This document shows positions 58,324 through 64,000 of a DNA stretch of 64,000 nucleotides, one piece after another. Each line of letters starts with the position of its first letter. Positions within the stretch are counted from its first letter, which is position 1. The translations under genes were made by a program, and so were the position numbers. The notes beneath the pieces are model-generated. The model saw only the letters and a list, made by a program, of their open reading frames with translations. It made no database searches and was not told the origin of the DNA. Source of the stretch: JANMEX01 sp041751995 (lineage in GTDB: Bacteria > Pseudomonadota > Alphaproteobacteria > Rhizobiales > Rhizobiaceae); assembly GCA_041751995.1 (NCBI GenBank), contig JBGSHY010000019.1, positions 40,024-104,023 on the forward strand, given 5' to 3'.

Positions 58324-60507
58324 TCAGGCAGCAGCGGCAGCTTCCTCGACGAGAAAAACGAGACGCGCCGGATCGACCGGTTTGGTGATCATCCCGTCGC
58401 CGCCAACCGCGCGCACAGCCTGTTCCACATCCATCTGGCCGTCCGCAGTCAGCGCAAGGATCGGCACGTGCTTGCGGCCTTTTTCATCCTCCGCCGTGCG
58501 AATTGCCGAAATCGCGTCAAGGCCGTCCATGATTGGCATGTGCAAATCCATCAGAACCACGTCATGCAGGTGCTTTGGCTTGAACACTTCGCCGACTGCC
58601 GATCGGCCATCGCCGACAACGGTGACCGTATGACCCGCACGCGTCAATGCGGATTTCACCAGCAAAGCGTTGATTTCATTGTCCTCGGCAAGGAGAACCG
58701 ACAGTTTGCGGGATTGGTCGCGGTTGGGTTCAGCATCTTGCGCTGTTGCCTCGCGCTTGGCGGCTTGCCTGCCGGACAGCACACGCACCAGACTGGCGCC
58801 GCGAACGGGACGCACAAGAAAAGATTCAAAGCCGCGCGCCTGGAATTCCGGCATCTGGCCGCGCTCTCCCGGCTCAATCAGAATGATCCGGCGTGCAAAG
58901 GCCTGAATGTCAGCTTCGACCGGCAGTCTCTGAGCCGACTTCATGTCCATCAGCAAGATGGAATTCGCGTCCAACACCGAGTGTCCCGTCCAGTTTTTCG
59001 CCACACCGCCATGTGATGCAATGGTTGACGCCAAAGCCTCGGCTTCGAAATGCGAATCCATCTGGATCATGCAGGATACATTGGCGAGCTTTGCCTTGGC
59101 TGGCGCAGCCGCAGGCGCAAGATTGGGCAGGTCGATGGTGAAACTGGACCCTTGGCCCACTTCGCTCTTGACCATGATGTTGCCGCCCATGGCGACAACA
59201 AGCCTGCGGGTGATGGAAAGGCCGAGCCCGACGCCGCCGTGGCTTCGAGTGGTGCCAGTTTCGACCTGTTCGAATTCCTCGAAGATCCGCGCGATGTTGG
59301 CTGCGTCAATGCCTTTGCCGGTGTCGCGGACTGTGAAACAGATCGAACCTTGCGGTGCGGTGACGATCAGCGAGATTCCGCCGGTTTCGGTGAATTTGAC
59401 CGCATTGCCAAGCAGGTTCAACAAGCTTTGACGCAAGCGGTTCGGATCGGAAACAATGGTCTGGGCTACGTCGGGCGCGATATAGGTCGCGATGCCGATG
59501 CCCTTGCCGTGGGCACGGGCGGCGACGAGTTCCACCAGGCTTTCGCAGAACGGACGCACCTCGACATTTTCCGGGCGCAGATCAAATTTGCCGGTTTCAA
59601 TTTTCGAAAAATCCAGAAGGTCTTCGATCAGGTTCATCAGCGCGTTGCCGGAAGCAGTAACCGCATGGACATAGGTGCGCTGTTCTTCGCTGAGGCGTGT
59701 GTCGGCTAGCAGCTTTGCCATGCCGTTGATGCCATTCAAGGGCGTACGGATTTCGTGGCTGACGGTGGCAAGGAACCGCGATTTGGCCTGATTGGCCGCC
59801 TCCGCCCGTTCGCGGGCCTCAATCAATTGGGTCTCGCTGACCTTGCGTTCGTGGATGTCGCGCGCCACCGCGCGGAAGGCCTTGCCGTCCTGACCGGTGG
59901 TGGTCGGCAGTTCGATCCAGGAAAACCAGCGGCTGCCAATGCGCACGTCCACCGGCATTGTGGCATTGCGGTTGCGCACACGGGGAACATCAACGCCAAC
60001 TGCGCGCAATGTCTGGTCCTTCACGCGCGCGAGCGGCAGCCCGACGGCGTTGCAGAAACTGGCGTTGGCATGGAGAATTGTCCGGCGCGCATCACAAATG
60101 ACCACAAGGTCGCCCAATTGGTCAAAAAGGTTGGATGCCCGTTCCTCGCCTTCAGACGCTTCCCAAAGCCGGTCGGCCATCCGCTCGTTCTCAATCCTGA
60201 GATCCCTGAGCGTAAACGAAGTTTCGTTGAAGCTTGCCGCAGCAAGCGTTGCCAGGCTAGCTGCAGTCAGCGTGAGAATGATGGCAATGGAGGTGAGAAC
60301 AGCCGAAAAACCGTCCGTCGTCGCCAGGATCCAGATGCCAAGCGCCACGCCCGAAAGCGCCGCCGCGGCCATGGCCAGTTCCGGAACCCGATGCGAAAAC
60401 ATCGCGCCGAATTTGGATGACTTCGACGGTGCTGCGGTCTTGCCGACCACATCATCCACCCGCCTGCCTGACATCCCGTTTTTTGTAGATTTGCCTGCTT
60501 TACCCAT
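58324..60507 (-). CDS. PAS-containing hybrid sensor histidine kinase/response regulator
   Basis: A 727-residue inner-membrane kinase. Two N-terminal membrane segments (about 45-95), a PAS domain (about 130-230), HisKA with the phosphorylated histidine in ATVSHEIRTPLNG near 250, HATPase with NLLGNAVKFTETG, DTGKGID and HGGVGLGLSITRRL, and a C-terminal receiver near 605-720 with LLAEDNEIN and the aspartate in VVLMDLHMPIMDG. A degenerate receiver-like stretch may lie between about 470 and 570 (MIQMDSHFEAEALAS, ILLMDMKSAQ), without a clear phosphorylation site. Signal unknown. No separate response regulator gene is adjacent. Confidence 0.9.
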   Translation of the reverse strand: MGKAGKSTKNGMSGRRVDDVVGKTAAPSKSSKFGAMFSHRVPELAMAAAALSGVALGIWILATTDGFSAVLTSIAIILTLTAASLATLAAASFNETSFTLRDLRIENERMADRLWEASEGEERASNLFDQLGDLVVICDARRTILHANASFCNAVGLPLARVKDQTLRAVGVDVPRVRNRNATMPVDVRIGSRWFSWIELPTTTGQDGKAFRAVARDIHERKVSETQLIEARERAEAANQAKSRFLATVSHEIRTPLNGINGMAKLLADTRLSEEQRTYVHAVTASGNALMNLIEDLLDFSKIETGKFDLRPENVEVRPFCESLVELVAARAHGKGIGIATYIAPDVAQTIVSDPNRLRQSLLNLLGNAVKFTETGGISLIVTAPQGSICFTVRDTGKGIDAANIARIFEEFEQVETGTTRSHGGVGLGLSITRRLVVAMGGNIMVKSEVGQGSSFTIDLPNLAPAAAPAKAKLANVSCMIQMDSHFEAEALASTIASHGGVAKNWTGHSVLDANSILLMDMKSAQRLPVEADIQAFARRIILIEPGERGQMPEFQARGFESFLVRPVRGASLVRVLSGRQAAKREATAQDAEPNRDQSRKLSVLLAEDNEINALLVKSALTRAGHTVTVVGDGRSAVGEVFKPKHLHDVVLMDLHMPIMDGLDAISAIRTAEDEKGRKHVPILALTADGQMDVEQAVRAVGGDGMITKPVDPARLVFLVEEAAAAA

Positions 60508-60597
60508 GCAACGGGGTTAACACGCCCGCCTTAGGGAAGGTTTTGGCGAATAATTACAATTTTACCGAACTCGCCGGAATGCCTGGAAAAAATTGGA

Positions 60598-61593
60598 TTA
60601 TTGTTTATAATCAACAACTAAACGGCCGCGAACCTTGCCTTCGACGATCTGTTTGCCCGCCTCGATCAGGTCTTCAAAGTCTATGGTGGTCGACAAAGCC
60701 TTCAGCTTTTCAAGTGGCAAATCCACAGCCAGCCGTGTCCAGGCCTCGACCCTGTAGGGCCTTGGCACGTAGACAGATTCAACGCCGCGCAAGATAACAG
60801 CCCGCAAAATGAACGGCGCGACCGAGCCTGGCAGGTCCATTCCCTGCGCCAAGCCGCAAGCCGCGACCGTGCCGCCATAATTGGTCATTGAAATGACATT
60901 GGCGAGCGTGTGCGAACCGACGGTATCGACTGCCGCAGCCCACCTTTCCTTGCCCAAGGGCTTGGCCGGGCCTGACAGTTCGGCGCGGTCGATGATTTCG
61001 GCAGCACCGAGGCTGAACAGGTAATCATGCTCTTCCGGCCGACCGGTGGAGGCGATGACGGTGAAACCGAGCTTGGCGAGAATGGCGATGGCGACCGAAC
61101 CGACGCCGCCCGCAGCGCCGGTGACCAGCACCTGACCGGAAGCCGGGGTCACGCCCTGCTTTTCCAGCGCCATCACGCAGAGCATCGCCGTATAGCCTGC
61201 CGTGCCAATGGCCATGGCGTCATGGCCGGTCAGGCCTTTTGGCTGGGCAATCAGCCATTCGCCCTTCAGCCGCGCATGGCCTGCATAGGCACCGTAGTGA
61301 ACCTCGCCGACACCCCAGCCGTTCAGGACAATCTTGTCGCCGGCCTTCCATTCACCGCTGTCCGAGGAAATCACCGTGCCGGCCAGATCAATGCCGGGGA
61401 TCATCGGCCAGCGGCGCACGACCGGCGCCTTTCCGGTGATGGCCAAACCATCCTTGTAGTTGACGGTTGTATGCTCGACCTTGACGAGGACATCGCCCTC
61501 CATCAGTTCCTCATCGCGCATCTCGACAACATTGACGGATTGCTTCTTGTTTTCGTCGCGGGAAACCAGAATGGCCTGAAAGTTCGACGGCAT
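60598..61593 (-). CDS. acuI: AcuI/YhdH family NADPH-dependent acryloyl-CoA reductase or quinone oxidoreductase
   Basis: Zinc-free medium-chain dehydrogenase/reductase of 331 residues, YhdH/AcuI type, which reduces acryloyl-CoA to propionyl-CoA in relatives. Signatures are VEHTTVNYKDGLAITGKAPVVR, PGIDLAGTV, NGWGVGEVHYGAYA, the cofactor loop VTGAAGGVGSVAIAILAKLG with STGRPEEHDYL, and LPGSVAPFILRAVILRGVESVY. The start is ATG 61593; an upstream in-frame ATG at 61647 lies next to lspA and lacks homology. Precise substrate not shown by sequence. Confidence 0.88.
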   Translation of the reverse strand: MPSNFQAILVSRDENKKQSVNVVEMRDEELMEGDVLVKVEHTTVNYKDGLAITGKAPVVRRWPMIPGIDLAGTVISSDSGEWKAGDKIVLNGWGVGEVHYGAYAGHARLKGEWLIAQPKGLTGHDAMAIGTAGYTAMLCVMALEKQGVTPASGQVLVTGAAGGVGSVAIAILAKLGFTVIASTGRPEEHDYLFSLGAAEIIDRAELSGPAKPLGKERWAAAVDTVGSHTLANVISMTNYGGTVAACGLAQGMDLPGSVAPFILRAVILRGVESVYVPRPYRVEAWTRLAVDLPLEKLKALSTTIDFEDLIEAGKQIVEGKVRGRLVVDYKQ

Positions 61594-61643
61594 GTCATCC
61601 TCCTCGATGCTTGGTACCAGAGGAAGGTGGCAGGGCCTTATTG

Positions 61644-62138
61644 TCAATCCGGCTTTGGTCCACCCTTGGCCGTGCGGTCCTGCCGCCAGTCGATGATTTC
61701 CTGGAGAATGATCAACGCTGCACCGACGGAAATGTAGGCGTCTGCAAGGTTGAACACGGCAAAAGACCAGGTTTCCGTGTGAAACAGGATGTAATCGACG
61801 ACGTGGCCGAACACCGAGCGGTCGATCAAATTGCCGATGGCGCCCGCCACGATGAGCACGAAGCCAATACGTGCCGTGATTTTTTCGACAGGCGTGCGGC
61901 TGGCGAGCCAGGCGACAAATCCGGTGATGCCAAGCGTGATGACGATCAGCGCCAAATCATTGAGGCCCCACAGCATCGAAAACGCAATGCCTTGGTTCCA
62001 GGTCCGGTAGAGGCTGACGAAGGGAATGAAATCAACCACTTGCTGAAACGGCAGGCGGGTTTCCACCAGCCATTTGACGATTTGATCGAGCACGATCAAC
62101 ACCACCGAAAGTCCGGTCAGTAACGGCCAGCGCATCAT
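61644..62138 (-). CDS. lspA: Lipoprotein signal peptidase (signal peptidase II)
   Basis: Four-helix membrane aspartic protease of 164 residues that cleaves prolipoprotein signal peptides. Catalytic aspartates are in GNLIDRSVFGHVVDYI and FAVFNLADAYI; the N-terminal LDQIVKWLVE and YRTWNQGIAFSML are also conserved. It begins with two ATG codons; the first overlaps the stop of the upstream RNA methyltransferase gene. It may process the lipoproteins in this window, such as the L,D-transpeptidase. Confidence 0.95.
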   Translation of the reverse strand: MMRWPLLTGLSVVLIVLDQIVKWLVETRLPFQQVVDFIPFVSLYRTWNQGIAFSMLWGLNDLALIVITLGITGFVAWLASRTPVEKITARIGFVLIVAGAIGNLIDRSVFGHVVDYILFHTETWSFAVFNLADAYISVGAALIILQEIIDWRQDRTAKGGPKPD

Positions 62139-62980
62139 GCAGCCCCGCCAAGCGTCAGCGCGTGGCGGCGCACTTCATAGAGCGTAACCCCTGTGGCGAC
62201 CGCCAGATTGAGCGAGTCCGCCTTGCCCTCCTGGGGGATGCGGATAAGCTTGTCACAGGCCTTGGCCAGCGGCTCTGTCAGCCCGCTCTGCTCATTGCCC
62301 ATCACCAGCAAAACCGGTTGGCCGGAGTAGTCCACCGTCCGGAAGTCGACCGAGCCCTTGAGATGCGTGCCGGCAACGAGGCCCTTGAACCCTTTGCAGA
62401 ATGCCAGAAATCCGACTTCGTCGACATGGTAAAGCGGCACGGCAAAAACTGAACCCATGGTGGCGCGCACGGTTTCGAGCGCGAACGGATCCGTCGTGTC
62501 GCCGACCAGAATGACGCCGGACACGCCAACCGCATCCGCCGTGCGGATGATCGTGCCGAGATTTCCCGGATCGCGCACCCGGTCGAGCGCCAGCCAGACC
62601 TTGTCATTTTCCGGTTTGATGGACGAAAGCTGCGCATAACGCTGTTCGAACACGCCGATCACCGCCTGCGGATTGTCGCGGCGGGTGATCGCGCCGATGA
62701 TCTTCTCATTGGCTTCCAGCACCAACGCGCCCCTGGCGACAGCGCGGGAGGCGGTTTTCTGCACCAGAGCATTGTCTTTTGATGCCATGGCGATGACCAG
62801 AATAGTCAGCTTCCAGCCCTGGTCCAGCGCGTCGATGATCAGCTTCAGGCCTTCGGCGACAAAAGTGCCGCTTTCATCGCGATGCTTCTTCATCGCAAGC
62901 GCCTTGATGTCCTTCACGACTGGGTTGGCGAGCGACGTGATTTCCTTGACCTGCCCCACGCGGCCCGTACCCTCGCTCAT
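62135..62980 (-). CDS. TrmH (SpoU) family RNA 2'-O-methyltransferase
   Basis: SPOUT-class methyltransferase of 281 residues. An N-terminal substrate-binding domain (ITSLANPVVKDIKALAMKKHRDESGTF, VAEGLKLI) precedes the trefoil-knot domain with LALDRVRDPGNLGTIIRTADAVG, VLLVMGNEQSGL and IPQEGKADSLNLAVATGVTLYE, the three SpoU motifs. The target, 23S rRNA or tRNA, cannot be fixed. It overlaps lspA on one side and another methyltransferase gene on the other, so three genes are coupled. Confidence 0.92.
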   Translation of the reverse strand: MSEGTGRVGQVKEITSLANPVVKDIKALAMKKHRDESGTFVAEGLKLIIDALDQGWKLTILVIAMASKDNALVQKTASRAVARGALVLEANEKIIGAITRRDNPQAVIGVFEQRYAQLSSIKPENDKVWLALDRVRDPGNLGTIIRTADAVGVSGVILVGDTTDPFALETVRATMGSVFAVPLYHVDEVGFLAFCKGFKGLVAGTHLKGSVDFRTVDYSGQPVLLVMGNEQSGLTEPLAKACDKLIRIPQEGKADSLNLAVATGVTLYEVRRHALTLGGAA

Positions 62981-64000
62981 GACGGCACCCAGCGGGAAAA
63001 CAGCGATGTGGACAGCGCCCTCCCGGCGGACTGCTCGCGCAGTATCAATTCACCTGATTCCACCGTGCCGCCCATACCGGTAAAGCGGTCGCGCACCAGT
63101 TCGTGGATGGCGAAGAACGACGCCCGGATCGAATAGGCAGTCAGCACCATGGCCAAGGGCTTGGGCGACAGGATGGCCCGGCAAGCCTCGACCATCGCCG
63201 GCAAATGTTCAAACAGCTGCCAGACTTCGCCGCCCGGTCCGCGTCCGAATGCCGGCGGGTCAAGGAGGATAATGTCATAGGTCGATCCGCGCCGCTCTTC
63301 GCGCAGCACGAATTTCATCGCGTCGTCCATGATCCAGCGGATTGGCTTGTTTGTGAGCCGGGCGACTTCCTGGTTTTCGCGCGCCCAGCCAATGGCCTTT
63401 TTCGACGCATCGACGTGAGTGACCTCCGCACCTGCCCGCGCGGCAATCAGCGAGGCGACACCGGTGTAGCCGAACAGGTTCAACACTTTCACCGGGCGCT
63501 TGGCCTCGCGGATCAATGCTTCCATGAATGACCAGTGCGCCGCCTGCTCGGGAAACACGCCGACATGGCGGAAGGAGGTGAAGCGGCCAAGATAGGCCAT
63601 GCCGTCATGTTCGGTGTTCCACGTCTCGCCAAGCGCGGATTTCGGAAACAGCCAGCGGCCCATGCCTTCTTCATCGGTGTTGCCGGTGAACACAGCATCC
63701 GCTCTGTCCCAATCAGATTTTGGCAGCGACGGCAGCCAGATCGCCTGACCTTCGGGACGCTCGATGCGATAAGGGCCATATTGTTCAAGTTTGCGCCCGT
63801 TGCCGCTGTCGATCAGCGCGTAGTCTTTGGTCTGCTTGGTTTCGAGAATGACCGGCAGACGCTCGGCAGGCCGCGCGCCTTCGCGGCGCGTGAGCGGCTT
63901 GGAAACAGGCGCAGAATTGGCTGCTGGCTCGGTCCGGACCGGCCTGTCATCGACACGCTGGTCACGGGGTGCGCCTTGCGCCGGTTTGCGCGGGTTGCCA
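62977..64000 (-). CDS. Class I SAM-dependent rRNA methyltransferase, RlmI/RlmK-like (5' end outside the window)
   Basis: The frame is open from the stop at 62977 to the right edge, so the gene continues past 64000. A GTG at 63693 is not the real start, because homology-like sequence (IWLPSLPKSDW, YRIERPEGQ, DYALIDSGNGRKLEQYG) continues upstream. Further out the N-terminus is a Pro/Arg/Ala-rich, probably disordered tail. The SAM domain shows VLNLFGYTGVASLIAARAGAEVTHVDASKKAIGWARENQ and the catalytic ILLDPPAFGRGPGGE, as in RlmI-type m5C methyltransferases. Overlaps the TrmH-type gene. Confidence 0.88.
   Translation of the reverse strand, partial: GNPRKPAQGAPRDQRVDDRPVRTEPAANSAPVSKPLTRREGARPAERLPVILETKQTKDYALIDSGNGRKLEQYGPYRIERPEGQAIWLPSLPKSDWDRADAVFTGNTDEEGMGRWLFPKSALGETWNTEHDGMAYLGRFTSFRHVGVFPEQAAHWSFMEALIREAKRPVKVLNLFGYTGVASLIAARAGAEVTHVDASKKAIGWARENQEVARLTNKPIRWIMDDAMKFVLREERRGSTYDIILLDPPAFGRGPGGEVWQLFEHLPAMVEACRAILSPKPLAMVLTAYSIRASFFAIHELVRDRFTGMGGTVESGELILREQSAGRALSTSLFSRWVPS

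Noticed and set aside
1..64000. tRNA, rRNA, CRISPR, transposon, prophage and replication-origin signals
   Set aside because: None was recognised on either strand by reading; a tRNAscan, Rfam and IS search would be needed to exclude small RNA genes fully.

Overview
The window looks like a chromosomal segment of a high-GC alphaproteobacterium of the order Hyphomicrobiales (Rhizobiales). Three things point there: the block mutS-glnD-murJ-trpS-usp-nfu with olsB and a hybrid histidine kinase beside mutS, the block ubiE-ubiB-coaBC, and protein sequences of rhizobial type. The genus cannot be fixed from sequence reading alone. No rRNA, tRNA, CRISPR array, insertion sequence or prophage was seen. Almost all of the window is coding.

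Left part (1-13.6 kb). A plus-strand operon enters from the left edge. It holds the end of a small membrane protein, two ABC sugar-type ATPases, and a complete phosphotransferase-driven dihydroxyacetone kinase (DhaL, DhaM, a free HPr, a free enzyme I, a small HTH protein, DhaK). Facing it is a minus-strand operon of a BMP-type ABC transporter (binding protein, double ATPase, two permeases) ending in a cytosine-deaminase-like amidohydrolase. A VIT/CCC1 metal transporter gene follows.

Middle (13.6-38.8 kb). This part is mixed metabolism. It includes a class II aldolase divergent from a HyuA-like protein, malate synthase G, an HxlR regulator divergent from a QorB-type quinone reductase, and a dut / DUF1801 / trans-3-hydroxyproline dehydratase operon. 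It also has a DUF433/DUF5615 toxin-antitoxin locus whose toxin has a nonsense codon, prfC, a BaiN-type flavoprotein, a LuxR-type regulator behind a perfect palindrome, small cysteine proteins, pirin, an AT-rich island with an orphan HigA, and the ubiE-ubiB-coaBC-GNAT operon. The CoaBC carries an extra N-terminal HTH domain. Adenosine deaminase and uracil phosphoribosyltransferase follow.

Right part (38.8-64 kb). A seven-gene minus-strand operon combines a second nucleoside-type ABC transporter (without a binding-protein gene) with cytidine deaminase, purine-nucleoside phosphorylase, deoxyribose-phosphate aldolase and thymidine phosphorylase. With add and upp it forms a nucleoside uptake and salvage unit. 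Both BMP/nucleoside transporter operons are preceded by near-identical 20-bp palindromes resembling the RutR operator. The rest is housekeeping: SlyX, an L,D-transpeptidase, Nfu, Usp, TrpS, MurJ, GlnD, MutS, OlsB, a hybrid kinase, AcuI-type reductase, LspA and two RNA methyltransferases, the last cut by the right edge.

Most interesting items: the shared RutR-like operators, the HTH-CoaBC fusion with nested inverted repeats upstream, the unfused PTS relay feeding Dha kinase inside an ABC operon, the LuxR solo with its palindrome, and the broken DUF5615 toxin.
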